From Rhodanobacter denitrificans (GTDB lineage: Bacteria > Pseudomonadota > Gammaproteobacteria > Xanthomonadales > Rhodanobacteraceae): a stretch of DNA of 64,000 bases. The position numbers and the translations under genes are program-made. Below are positions 1 through 7,903 of the stretch, piece after piece (within the stretch, counting starts at the first letter, position 1; every line of letters starts with the position of its first letter). The notes beneath the pieces were generated by a model. The model did no database searches. It was not told the DNA's origin and saw only the letters and a program-made list of their open reading frames with translations. The stretch covers positions 389,751 through 453,750 of the forward strand of contig NZ_QFWQ01000005.1 in the NCBI RefSeq assembly GCF_003335105.1. Reading direction: 5' to 3'.

Positions 1-17
1 TCTCGTTTCCCGCTCCA
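1..17 (+). tRNA. tRNA-Gly, 3' end only
   Basis: The window opens inside a tRNA. The first 17 bases match the 3' half of the T arm, the acceptor strand and the CCA of a bacterial tRNA-Gly(GCC) (acceptor strand TTCCCGC then TCCA). The anticodon lies outside the window, so the identity rests on the acceptor sequence and on the following tRNA-Cys, which is the E. coli glyW-cysT order. Confidence 0.75.
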
Positions 18-29
18 GTTTTCACGCAG

Positions 30-58
30 AACCTCGGTAAGCCGGGGTTTTGTTTTTT
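30..58 (+). terminator. Intrinsic terminator-like hairpin after tRNA-Gly
   Basis: An 8-bp stem with one G-T wobble (30-37 with 42-49) and a 4-base loop is followed by a T-rich run. It lies between tRNA-Gly and tRNA-Cys, so it may end or attenuate the upstream transcript. Confidence 0.5.
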
Positions 59-101
59 AGAGGCAACCTGCGATCATCATGGTCGCGATGCACCAAGCAA
101 T

Positions 102-175
102 GGCCAGGTGGCAGAGTGGTCATGCAGCGGACTGCAAATCCGCGTACGCCGGTTCGATTCCGACCTTGGCCTCCA
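102..175 (+). tRNA. tRNA-Cys(GCA)
   Basis: A full cloverleaf can be drawn. The 7-bp acceptor stem is 102-108 with 165-171, the anticodon GCA is at 134-136, the T loop is TTCGATT, the discriminator is T172 (typical of tRNA-Cys), and CCA is encoded at 173-175. It follows tRNA-Gly, as in the glyW-cysT cluster of E. coli. Confidence 0.96.
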
Positions 176-206
176 TTGCGCAACCGGCTGCCAGCCAGCC
201 CTCGAG

Positions 207-229
207 ACCCGCCGCCGGCGGGTTTTTTT
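207..229 (+). terminator. Intrinsic terminator after tRNA-Cys
   Basis: A GC-only 6-bp stem (208-213 with 217-222) with a 3-base loop is followed directly by seven T residues (223-229). It probably ends the tRNA-Gly/tRNA-Cys transcript. Confidence 0.85.
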
Positions 230-440
230 GTGGCCGGGGAAACGCGGGCCGGCCGCGAGCGAGGCGAATGGCCGCATCCGGCACATGCACGCCGGGCAGC
301 AGGACGGAAAATCGCACTTCGGCCCGGTTTTTTGTGGGTTTTGTCATTCAAACCCGTTGGCGGCATCACCGAATTCCCCTACATTCAGCGTGCCGCGAGG
401 CATACGAACCATCCATCACCATTTGACGAGGGGGAAACCC

Positions 441-827
441 ATGGCAAAGACGCAGAAAGCAGCCGCCAAGAGCAAGCCGGCACCGAAGGCCAAGGCCGCT
501 CCGGCCGCACCCAAGCCGATCAAGGAAGTCCTGAACAAGTCCAGCCTGGTGGCGCACATCACCGAAGCCAGCGGTGTGCTGGCCAAGGACGTGCGTGCGG
601 TGCTCGCGGCGCTTGAAGGCGCGGTTGCCGGCTCGGTGCACAAGAAGGGCGCCGGCTCGTTCCAGCTGCCGGGTCTGCTGAAGATCACCGCGGTCAGCGT
701 GCCGGCCAAGCCGAAGCGCAAGGGCATCAACCCGTTCACCAAGGAAGAGCAGTGGTTCGCGGCCAAGCCGGCGTCGACCAAGATCAAGATCCGCCCGCTG
801 AAGAAGCTGAAGGACGCGGCAGCCTGA
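441..827 (+). CDS. HU/IHF-family DNA-binding protein with basic N-terminal tail
   Basis: The 128-residue protein has two parts. Residues 1-27 are a disordered Lys/Ala/Pro-rich tail resembling histone H1-type tails. Residues 28-123 have the size and pattern of the HU fold, with helices at about 33-66 and a basic arm with INPFTKEEQ near 96-104, comparable to the DNA-wrapping arm of HU. It probably compacts the nucleoid or binds DNA non-specifically. The start at 441 follows GAGGGGGAAA. The gene lies alone between two tRNA genes and ends in its own terminator. It is longer than canonical HU (90 residues), so it is an HU-like variant and not hupB itself. Confidence 0.85.
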   Translation: MAKTQKAAAKSKPAPKAKAAPAAPKPIKEVLNKSSLVAHITEASGVLAKDVRAVLAALEGAVAGSVHKKGAGSFQLPGLLKITAVSVPAKPKRKGINPFTKEEQWFAAKPASTKIKIRPLKKLKDAAA

Positions 828-859
828 TCCAGCCGGTTTACCCAGCGTCTGTTTTCCCG

Positions 860-888
860 GTGCGGCGGCTCGACCGCCGCACTTTTTT
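860..888 (+). terminator. Intrinsic terminator of the HU-like gene
   Basis: A perfect 9-bp stem (860-868 with 874-882) with a 5-base loop and six T residues (883-888), starting 33 bases after the stop codon. Confidence 0.9.
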
Positions 889-915
889 GGGAAGCCGTGG
901 ACTGCAGGAGATGTA

Positions 916-1002
916 TGGTGCCCGGACCCGGGATCGAACCGGGATACCCGTGAGGGTGAGGGATTTTAAGTCCCTTGCGTCTACCAGTTTCGCCATCCGG
1001 GC
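916..1002 (-). tRNA. tRNA-Leu(UAA)
   Basis: On the minus strand an 87-base class II tRNA is visible. The acceptor stem GCCCGGA is at 1002-996, pairing with 926-920; the anticodon is TAA, there is a long variable arm, the T loop is TTCGATC, and CCA is encoded at 918-916. It corresponds to leuZ of the E. coli glyW-cysT-leuZ cluster but is inverted and separated from tRNA-Cys by the HU-like gene. Confidence 0.95.
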
Positions 1003-1077
1003 TGGAGGTTGGAAGCGAGCCTGCAGGCGGCGCGCATCGTAGCATGCGCCTCGCCGCCGCTCAGCCGGCGGCGCAGC

Positions 1078-2313
1078 TCAGAACAGGCTCTTGAAGATGT
1101 GGATGCCGGCGCTGTACTCGCCGATGATCGTGCCCACGCTGACCAGGAAGAAGTTGAGCAGGGTGCGCGCCACGCGGTTCTTCCACCAGCCGCTCCAGTG
1201 CACGATGTCGTCGCGCAGGGTGTCGAAGTCGACCACCCGCGGGCGGCGCGCCCAGGCTTCGGCCATCGCGCTGATGCCGCCGGCGGGGATGCCGGGGCGG
1301 AACGGCTTGATCGGCGCGGCGATAAAGGCGGCGACGACGCTGAGCGGGTGGCCGCCGGCAACCAGCGCACCGAGCGCGGCGAAGCCGCCGGTGAACAGCA
1401 CCCATGCCATCAGCGCCTGCGTGCCCAGCGACGCGTTGCGGTGGAACGCCCAGCCGATCGCGGCGAACACCAGCAGTACCAGCCCGGCGGCCACCCATTT
1501 CGGCCAGCGTGCCTTCGGCGGCGAGACGGCAAGCTCGGCGACCTTGGTGGCGGGATCGTCCTGCTGTTCGCGCAGCAAGGTGCACAGGCCCTTGAGGTGG
1601 CCGGCGCCGATCACCACCAGTACGCGGCGGTTTTCCGCACCAGCGGAGGGACCGGCTTCCTCGCGCAGGCGCGCGGCCATGAACGCGTCGCGCTCGCCGA
1701 TCAGGCTGTCGTAGAGCGGTTTCGAACTGCTGGCGAATTCGCTGAACGCGCTTTCCAGCAGGTCGCCCTGTTTCAGTTTCTCGATCTCGCTTTGTTCGAT
1801 GTCGTTGCGGTCGAACACGCTGGCCAACAGGCCGCCGAGCAGGCCGAAGCGCTGCCAGAAACCCACGCTGCGCCAGGCGCGCTTGAGCGTGGTGCCGACC
1901 TCGCGGTCGATCAGCCACAGCGGCAGGCCGCGCCGTTCGGCGCCGTCCATCGCGGCCTTCATCTCGGCACCGGGCTGGATGCCGGACTGGTCAGCCAGGC
2001 GCTTCTGGAACGTGGACAGCACCAGGCTGGCGGCGACCATGCCGGCCTTGCCCTGGCGGATCACCTTGAACAGGTCCATCTGCTTGAAGGCTTCCGGGTC
2101 GCGCATGCTTTGCGCGCGGCTGTCGCACAGCTCCACCGCCACAGCGTCGAAGTGCTCGTGGTCCAGCAGCGCCTCGACCGCTTCCATGCTGCTGCGCGAG
2201 ACGTGCGCGGTGCCCAGCACCACGTATTCCACGCCATCGCGCTGCACGCGCTCGATCGGCTGGCCCTGCAGGGCGGCGGGCAGGGCGGTGGCTTCGGTTT
2301 CGGGGACACTCAT
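1078..2313 (-). CDS. TraB/PrgY-family membrane protein
   Basis: The 411-residue protein carries the hallmarks of the TraB/PrgY (TIKI-like) family: GTAHVS at 34-39, VAVELC at 58-63, a DRE motif near 136-138 and IGAGHLKG at 235-242. Family members are thought to be membrane-bound metalloprotease-like proteins; the enterococcal members reduce pheromone activity, and the role in Proteobacteria is unknown. The C-terminal third holds several hydrophobic segments (about 273-290, 300-336 and 385-405). It is the last gene of a minus-strand run aguA-aguB-traB, 78 bases after aguB. No direct link to putrescine synthesis is evident. Confidence 0.85.
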   Translation of the reverse strand: MSVPETEATALPAALQGQPIERVQRDGVEYVVLGTAHVSRSSMEAVEALLDHEHFDAVAVELCDSRAQSMRDPEAFKQMDLFKVIRQGKAGMVAASLVLSTFQKRLADQSGIQPGAEMKAAMDGAERRGLPLWLIDREVGTTLKRAWRSVGFWQRFGLLGGLLASVFDRNDIEQSEIEKLKQGDLLESAFSEFASSSKPLYDSLIGERDAFMAARLREEAGPSAGAENRRVLVVIGAGHLKGLCTLLREQQDDPATKVAELAVSPPKARWPKWVAAGLVLLVFAAIGWAFHRNASLGTQALMAWVLFTGGFAALGALVAGGHPLSVVAAFIAAPIKPFRPGIPAGGISAMAEAWARRPRVVDFDTLRDDIVHWSGWWKNRVARTLLNFFLVSVGTIIGEYSAGIHIFKSLF

Positions 2314-2391
2314 GCGATCAGCGGGCCAGTCGTCGTGGAGAATCCAAGCATGGGGACGACGGCCATGTGGAACAAGCGGCGGCGCAGGGTT

Positions 2392-3282
2392 TCAGTCACG
2401 GAAGCGCCTGAGCAGGTCGGCGTAGGCGTCGATGCGGCGATCGCGCAGGAACGGCCAGATCCGCCGCACGTGCTCGCTGCGCGCCAGGTCGACCTCGGCC
2501 AGCAGCAGCTGGCGCTGGTCGGTGCCGGCCTGGGCCAGCAACTCGCCCTGCGGGCCGGCGACGAAGCTGGAACCCCAGAACTGGATGCCGGCGCCGACGC
2601 CCGACGGGTCGGCCTCGAAGCCGGTGCGGTTGCACGACAGCAGCGGCAGGCCGTTGGCCACTGCGTGGCCGCGCTGCACGGTGATCCAGGCGTCGCGCTG
2701 GCGATCCTTCTCGGCCTGCACGTCGTTCGGGTCCCAGCCGATCGCGGTGGGGTAGAGCAGCAGTTCGGCGCCGGCCAGCGCCATCAGGCGCGCCGCTTCC
2801 GGATACCACTGGTCCCAGCACACCAGCACGCCGAGGCGACCGACCGAGGTGTCGATCGGTTCAAAACCGAGGTCGCCGGGGGTGAAGTAGAACTTTTCGT
2901 AGAACGCCGGATCGTCCGGGATGTGCATCTTGCGATAGGTGCCGGCGATCGCCGCCGAGCGGTCGAACACCACCGCGGTGTTGTGGTACAGGCCGGCGGC
3001 GCGACGCTCGAACAGAGAGGCGACCACCACCAGCTTCAACTCCTCGGCCAGCTTGCCGATGCGCGAGGTGCCCGGGCCGGGAATGCTCTCGGCCTGGTCG
3101 AAGATCTCCACCGACTCGTGCTGGCAGAAGTACGGGCCGTTGTGCAGTTCCTGCAGCAACACCAGTTCGGCACCGGCCGCGGCGGCTTCGCGCAGGCCGG
3201 CCTCGATCGCGTCGAGGTTGGCGTCGCGGCTGCCGCGGTCGGTTTCCTGCAGCAGCGCGACCTTGAGGGTCTTGCGGGTCAT
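2392..3282 (-). CDS. aguB: N-carbamoylputrescine amidase
   Basis: The enzyme hydrolyses N-carbamoylputrescine to putrescine, CO2 and ammonia, the last step of the agmatine route. The 296-residue protein is a nitrilase-superfamily (CN hydrolase) protein with the Glu45-Lys118-Cys155 triad in the contexts LLQEL, YRKMH and LVCWDQWYPE. The length matches the family. It lies 50 bases downstream of agmatine deiminase, which supplies its substrate, so the two are almost certainly one operon. The start follows a pyrimidine-poor leader with no strong Shine-Dalgarno sequence. Confidence 0.95.
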   Translation of the reverse strand: MTRKTLKVALLQETDRGSRDANLDAIEAGLREAAAAGAELVLLQELHNGPYFCQHESVEIFDQAESIPGPGTSRIGKLAEELKLVVVASLFERRAAGLYHNTAVVFDRSAAIAGTYRKMHIPDDPAFYEKFYFTPGDLGFEPIDTSVGRLGVLVCWDQWYPEAARLMALAGAELLLYPTAIGWDPNDVQAEKDRQRDAWITVQRGHAVANGLPLLSCNRTGFEADPSGVGAGIQFWGSSFVAGPQGELLAQAGTDQRQLLLAEVDLARSEHVRRIWPFLRDRRIDAYADLLRRFRD

Positions 3283-3332
3283 CGGGGTGAATCCTCGGCA
3301 CAGGCCAGGCCCGATAGTCTAGCCGATGCGAT

Positions 3333-4367
3333 TCAGGCGATCCCCGCCGGCAGCTGCATGGTGATGCAGTGCAGGCTGCCGTTCTGCCAGATCAGCGGGC
3401 GGCATGGCACCTGCACCACGACCCGGCCCGGGTGCGCGGCGCCGATGATGCGCGCGGCTTCGTCGTCGGCCTCGTCGTCATAGGCGGGCACCAGCACGGC
3501 GCCGTTGACGATCAGGTAGTTCGCGTAGGACGCGGCGAGCCGGCGGCCGTCGTCGATGATCGGCTGCGCCCACGGCAGCGGATACAGCTGGTACGGATGG
3601 CCGTCGGCAGTGCATAGCGTCGCCAGCTCGGCGGCCATGCGCTGCAGTTCGTCGTGGTGCGGGTCGCTGGCGTCGGCGCAGGCCTGGTACACAATGCGGC
3701 CGCCCGGGGCGAAGCGGGCGAGGGTGTCGATGTGCGCGTCGGTGTCGTCACCTTCGAGATAGCCGTAGTCCAGCCAAAGCACGCGGTCGGCGTGCAGCCC
3801 GTCGCGCAGGATCGCGGTCATCTCGTCGCGCGACTGTTCAGGGTGGCGCTGCACCAGGCAGCGCCAGGTGGTGAGGATGGTGCCGTCGCCGTCGCTCTCG
3901 ATGCCGCCGCCTTCCAGCGCCCAGTCGATGCGCCTGTGCGCGGCATGGCCGAACACGCCGGCCTGCACCAGCCCGGCGACCAGCGCGTCGTCCTGCGCGG
4001 CACCGAACTTGCCACCCCAGCCGGTGAAGCGGAAGTCGGTCAACTGAAAGCTGGCATCGCCGCCCTTCAGCGTGATCGGGCCGGAATCGCGCAGCCAGGT
4101 ATCGTCGTAGGGCAGCTCGACGAAGCGGACCTTGGCGAGGTCCACGCCGGCATCACGCAGCTGCGACTGCACGTGCGTGCGCAGCGCGGCATCCGCGACC
4201 ACGATGATCAGCGGCTGGAACCGGGTCACCGCGGCGGCCAGCGCCACATAGGTGGTTTCCACCGCGGCCAGCCGCTCGGCCCAGTCGGTGCCGGCGTGCG
4301 GCCAGGCGATCAGCACCGCGGCCTGCGGTTCCCATTCCGCCGGCAGGCGCAGGGAGTGGTCGGTCAT
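3333..4367 (-). CDS. aguA: Agmatine deiminase
   Basis: The enzyme converts agmatine to N-carbamoylputrescine and ammonia. The 344-residue protein has the guanidine-modifying (PAD-type) fold: TWLRDSGP at 90-97, EGGGIE at 152-157, DAHIDT at 210-215, and the nucleophile Cys334 in GSLHCI. I start it at the ATG at 4367 because the protein then begins in the family-like way (MTDHSLRLPAEWEPQ). An in-frame ATG at 4424 would add 19 residues unlike the family. With aguB it forms a complete agmatine-to-putrescine route. Confidence 0.94.
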   Translation of the reverse strand: MTDHSLRLPAEWEPQAAVLIAWPHAGTDWAERLAAVETTYVALAAAVTRFQPLIIVVADAALRTHVQSQLRDAGVDLAKVRFVELPYDDTWLRDSGPITLKGGDASFQLTDFRFTGWGGKFGAAQDDALVAGLVQAGVFGHAAHRRIDWALEGGGIESDGDGTILTTWRCLVQRHPEQSRDEMTAILRDGLHADRVLWLDYGYLEGDDTDAHIDTLARFAPGGRIVYQACADASDPHHDELQRMAAELATLCTADGHPYQLYPLPWAQPIIDDGRRLAASYANYLIVNGAVLVPAYDDEADDEAARIIGAAHPGRVVVQVPCRPLIWQNGSLHCITMQLPAGIA

Positions 4368-4474
4368 GCTGGGCGTCTCATGCGGGAACAGGGCCGCGCA
4401 TTGTACGACGCGGGAACCATGCACATGAGAACGCGGCCCGCGTCGCCACGGGCCGCGTCAGTCGGAAAACCGGC

Positions 4475-4843
4475 TCAGTTGACGTCGGCCGGGTTGGTGT
4501 TGTTGCCGGCCGGCGTGTTGAGCACCGCGTGGATCACGTGGTTGTGCTCGAAATACACGATGAAGTTCGAGTATTCCCAGCGGTTGATCTGCGGGTGCTT
4601 CCTGCTGTCGCCGCCGCGCGGCGACAGCTTGCGCTGCGGCGCGCCCCAGGTCTTCTCTACCTGGGCCATGCTCAGCCCACGCGCGGGCAGGTTCATGCCC
4701 TTTTCCTGCTGCACGCGGTGGACCAGCAGGCTGTCGCCGTGCTGCGTCCGCGACTGGGCCGCATCGGCCGGCTGCGGCGTGGCCAGACCGGCACTTGCAG
4801 CCAGCGCGACGATCAACGGCAAACTGCTCGTGAACTTGACCAT
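4475..4843 (-). CDS. Small secreted protein, SmpA/BamE-like pattern
   Basis: The 122-residue protein has a signal peptide (cleavage after about residue 28, ...ADA|AQ) and a mature part with the pattern GLSMAQVEKTWGAP followed by WEYSNFIVYFEHNHVIH. This pattern (Gly-x-Ser-x-x-x-Val-x-x-x-Trp-Gly-x-Pro, then a strand with Tyr/Phe) resembles SmpA/BamE-fold periplasmic proteins, but there is no lipobox. The ATG at 4843 has GAGAGGGAG upstream. It is transcribed away from the ABC-F gene and may share a divergent control region (4844-5047). Function unknown. Confidence 0.75.
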   Translation of the reverse strand: MVKFTSSLPLIVALAASAGLATPQPADAAQSRTQHGDSLLVHRVQQEKGMNLPARGLSMAQVEKTWGAPQRKLSPRGGDSRKHPQINRWEYSNFIVYFEHNHVIHAVLNTPAGNNTNPADVN

Positions 4844-5047
4844 GGCTCCCCTCTCCATACAAGGCTGTATGCGGCGTCGTTGTAGCAGAACCGCCGGTAC
4901 GGCGCCATGCCGACTGGCGTCGATTGCGATGGGTTCGGCATTCGCGCCTGGCACGATCCAGGCGACCGTTCCACCGAGAATAACCTCATCGCCGCTATCA
5001 TGGGCGGCTGCGGGCGACGACCCGCCCGGTTCCGATCCAGGCTTTCC

Positions 5048-6976
5048 ATGATTTCCTTCCGACATTTCGCCTTGCGCCGCGGCAGCCGCCTGCTGCTTTC
5101 CGACATCGACCTGGTGATCCAGGGTGGCTGGCGCCTCGGCGTGATCGGCCGCAACGGCTGCGGCAAGTCCAGCCTGTTCGCCGCGCTGCAGGGCACGCTG
5201 GAGGGCGACGCCGGCGAGCTGGAGATGTCGGGCAAGCTGCGGCTGGCCTCGGTGGCGCAGGAAACCCCGGCGTTGCCGGATGCAGCAATTGACTACGTGC
5301 TGGGCGGCGACGAGGAACTGGCTGCCGCGATCCGCGACGAGGTCGAGGCCGGCGAGCGCGGCGACATGGAGGCGATGGCTAAGGCGCACCACCGCATCGA
5401 GGAGCTGAACGGCTACGACGGCCGCGCCCGCGCCGGGCGCCTGCTGCACGGTCTGGGCTTTCCGCCGGAAACGCACGAGCGCGCGGTGCAGGAATTCTCC
5501 GGCGGCTGGCGCGGGCGACTGAACCTGGCGCGCGCACTGATGTGCCCGTCCGACCTGCTGCTGCTGGACGAGCCGACCAACCACCTCGACCTCGACGCCG
5601 TGCTGTGGCTGGAGGAATGGCTGCGCCGCTACCAGGGCACCTTGCTGATCATCTCGCACGACCGCGAGTTCCTCGATGGCGTGATCACCCACACGCTGCA
5701 CCTCAACGACGGCAAGGCCAGGCTGTATACCGGCAACTACAGCGCGTTCGAGCGCCTGCGCGCCGAGCAGCTGCGCCAGCAGCAGATCTCGCACGAGCGC
5801 GAGCAGGCCGAGCGGGCGCACCTCCAGTCCTTCATCGACCGCTTCAAGGCCAAGGCGACCAAGGCGAAGCAGGCGCAGTCGCGAATGAAGCGGCTGGAGA
5901 AGCTGTCCGGTACCGAGGCGGTACGCGCCGAGCGGCCCTTCAGCTTCCAGTTCCCGGCGCCGGGGCGGCTGCCCGATTCGATGCTGCAACTGGAGGACAT
6001 CGTCGCCGGCTACCTGGCCGATCCGTCCACGCACGGGAACGAGGCGGCGCACATCGTGTTGTCCGACGTGCGCTTCAGCATCGAGGCGGGCGAGCGCATC
6101 GGCCTGCTCGGTCCGAACGGCGCGGGCAAGTCCACCCTGGTCAAGACCCTGGTTGGCGAGCTCGAACCGTTCGGCGGCGAGCGCAAGGTACACAAGGACC
6201 TGAAGATCGGCTACTTCGCCCAGCACACGGTGGAAAGCCTGCGCGAGGGGGCGAGCCCGCTCGACCACCTGCAGGACAAGGCGCCGGGCGTGGCCACCCA
6301 GGTGATGCGCGATTTCCTCGGCACCTGGAATTTCGCCGGCGACCGCGCGTTCGAGTCGGTGGACGGCTTTTCTGGCGGCGAACGCGCGCGCCTCGCGCTG
6401 GCGCTGATTGCCTGGGACAAGCCGAACCTGCTGCTGCTCGACGAACCGACCAACCACCTCGACCTGGACATGCGCGAGGCGCTGGCCGACGCGCTGGCCG
6501 ATTTCGACGGCGCGCTGGTGCTGGTCTCGCACGACCGCCACCTGCTCGGCATGGTCTGCGACAGCTTCTGGCGCGTCGCCGACGGCGAGGTGGCGACGTT
6601 CGACGGCGACCTAGACGACTACGCGCGCTGGCTGAAGACGCGTACCGCCGCGAACAAGAAAGCGGCGAAGGCCGATGCGACGCCGAAGCCGGTGGTCAAG
6701 GTCGTGGAAGTTCCGCCGGAGGAGCGCCGCCGCCAGGGCGCCGCCCAGCGCGAGAACGAGAAGGCCGCGCGCCAGCGGGTAAAGAAGATCGAGACGCGCA
6801 CCGCCAGCATCGACACCGAGCTGGCCGCGCTGGAGGCACAACTGGCTGACCCGGCCACCTACAACGGCGCGACCAGCGACATGATGCGGCTGGGCCAGCG
6901 CCAGACCGAACTGCGCGGTGAGAAGGACGCGCTGGAAACCGAGTGGCTGGCATTGGTCGAACAATTGGAATCCTGA
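5048..6976 (+). CDS. yheS: ABC-F family ATPase, YheS type
   Basis: The 642-residue soluble protein has two ABC ATPase domains and no membrane segments. Walker A is at 34-42 (GRNGCGKSS), with signature FSGGWRGRLNLA and Walker B LLLLDEPTNHLDLD. The second domain has GPNGAGKST and FSGGERARLALA. A charged linker lies between them and a coiled C-terminal extension follows. Length and motif wording (SGGWRGRLNLARAL, LDMREAL) follow E. coli YheS (637 residues). ABC-F proteins act on ribosomes. The start at 5048 removes 47 unlikely residues of a longer open frame. rpfE follows after 4 bases. Confidence 0.92.
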   Translation: MISFRHFALRRGSRLLLSDIDLVIQGGWRLGVIGRNGCGKSSLFAALQGTLEGDAGELEMSGKLRLASVAQETPALPDAAIDYVLGGDEELAAAIRDEVEAGERGDMEAMAKAHHRIEELNGYDGRARAGRLLHGLGFPPETHERAVQEFSGGWRGRLNLARALMCPSDLLLLDEPTNHLDLDAVLWLEEWLRRYQGTLLIISHDREFLDGVITHTLHLNDGKARLYTGNYSAFERLRAEQLRQQQISHEREQAERAHLQSFIDRFKAKATKAKQAQSRMKRLEKLSGTEAVRAERPFSFQFPAPGRLPDSMLQLEDIVAGYLADPSTHGNEAAHIVLSDVRFSIEAGERIGLLGPNGAGKSTLVKTLVGELEPFGGERKVHKDLKIGYFAQHTVESLREGASPLDHLQDKAPGVATQVMRDFLGTWNFAGDRAFESVDGFSGGERARLALALIAWDKPNLLLLDEPTNHLDLDMREALADALADFDGALVLVSHDRHLLGMVCDSFWRVADGEVATFDGDLDDYARWLKTRTAANKKAAKADATPKPVVKVVEVPPEERRRQGAAQRENEKAARQRVKKIETRTASIDTELAALEAQLADPATYNGATSDMMRLGQRQTELRGEKDALETEWLALVEQLES

Positions 6977-6980
6977 AGAA

Positions 6981-7901
6981 ATGTCCAATTCGGAGCGATC
7001 GCTGCAACTGTGGCTGCCCTCTTTGGCGCACGTCGAGCCGACGCATCCGCTGCGTGCATGGTTGCCCCGAGCCGACCGACTGCCGGACGGCGGCGTCGGC
7101 TACCTCGGCGGCCTGGGCGAACATTTTTCCGGCGTCGACGTGGGCGTGCCGGCCGCGGCGATCACTCGCCAGTTCATCGCCGGCGATGCGGGTGGCGAGG
7201 TCTGGCTGGGGGCCGATCCGGCCTGGGTGCAGCCGGACATGAACGGCGTACGCCTGCTCGCCTGCGGCCGCATGGGTCTGGACATGGATGAAGCACGTGC
7301 GCTGGCCGAGCCGCTGCGGCCGGGGTTCGACGAGGCCGGCATGCAACTGGAGCTTTCCACGCCGGATCATTGGCACCTGCGCCTGCCGGCCGATACGCCG
7401 TTGCCCGGCTTCGCCGCGCCCGAGCAGGCGCTGGGCGAAGACCTCGCACAGCACCTGCCGCAAGGTCCGGAAGGACGCCGCTGGCGCGTGCTGCTCAACG
7501 ACGTGCAAGTGCTGCTGCACCAGCATCCGCTGAACGCCGGGCGGCAGGCGCGCGGCCAGTCGCCGGTCAACAGCCTGTGGTTGTGGGGTGGCGGGCGCCT
7601 GCCGCCGCCATCGACCAGCGAACTGGCGCGCGTGGTCAGCGACGACCTGCTGCTGCGCGCTCTGGCCGCACGTGCCGGCATCGCCCAGCAGTCGCGCGCG
7701 AACGAGGCGATCGCCGGCGGCGGGGCCGGTTGGCTGATCGACCTGCAGGACCTGCCTGCGCGGGAGATTGCCACCCGTTGGTGGCCGGCACTGCTGCCGT
7801 TGCTCGAACGCCAGTCCGTCCTACTGCATTTCGCCAGCGGCGAACGCTGGCTGCACAAACCCCGGCATCGCTGGCGCCTGTGGCGCGGGGCGGGGCGTTG
7901 A
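6981..7901 (+). CDS. rpfE: RpfE-like protein
   Basis: The 306-residue protein matches the Xanthomonas RpfE pattern: a soluble, Trp-rich protein encoded directly before recJ. Typical stretches are LWLPSLAHV near the start, QARGQSPVNSLWLWGGG near 190-206 and a basic C-terminus (HRWRLWRG). RpfE belongs to the rpf (regulation of pathogenicity factors) region of Xanthomonas, but its biochemical role is unresolved; some annotations compare it with phosphoglycerate mutases. The start at 6981 has GAAGAA just upstream and lies 4 bases after the ABC-F stop. The stop codon nearly touches recJ. Confidence 0.75.
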   Translation: MSNSERSLQLWLPSLAHVEPTHPLRAWLPRADRLPDGGVGYLGGLGEHFSGVDVGVPAAAITRQFIAGDAGGEVWLGADPAWVQPDMNGVRLLACGRMGLDMDEARALAEPLRPGFDEAGMQLELSTPDHWHLRLPADTPLPGFAAPEQALGEDLAQHLPQGPEGRRWRVLLNDVQVLLHQHPLNAGRQARGQSPVNSLWLWGGGRLPPPSTSELARVVSDDLLLRALAARAGIAQQSRANEAIAGGGAGWLIDLQDLPAREIATRWWPALLPLLERQSVLLHFASGERWLHKPRHRWRLWRGAGR

Positions 7902-7903
7902 GC

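Noticed and set aside
1009-3483. Long plus-strand open frame opposite traB and aguB
   Set aside because: It is out of phase with recognised protein motifs and lies wholly opposite two genes with clear families. GC-rich DNA commonly leaves the antisense frame open.
4844-6541. Extension of the small secreted gene into the ABC-F gene
   Set aside because: The open frame continues on the opposite strand of the ABC-F gene, but a signal peptide with a Shine-Dalgarno sequence starts cleanly at 4843.
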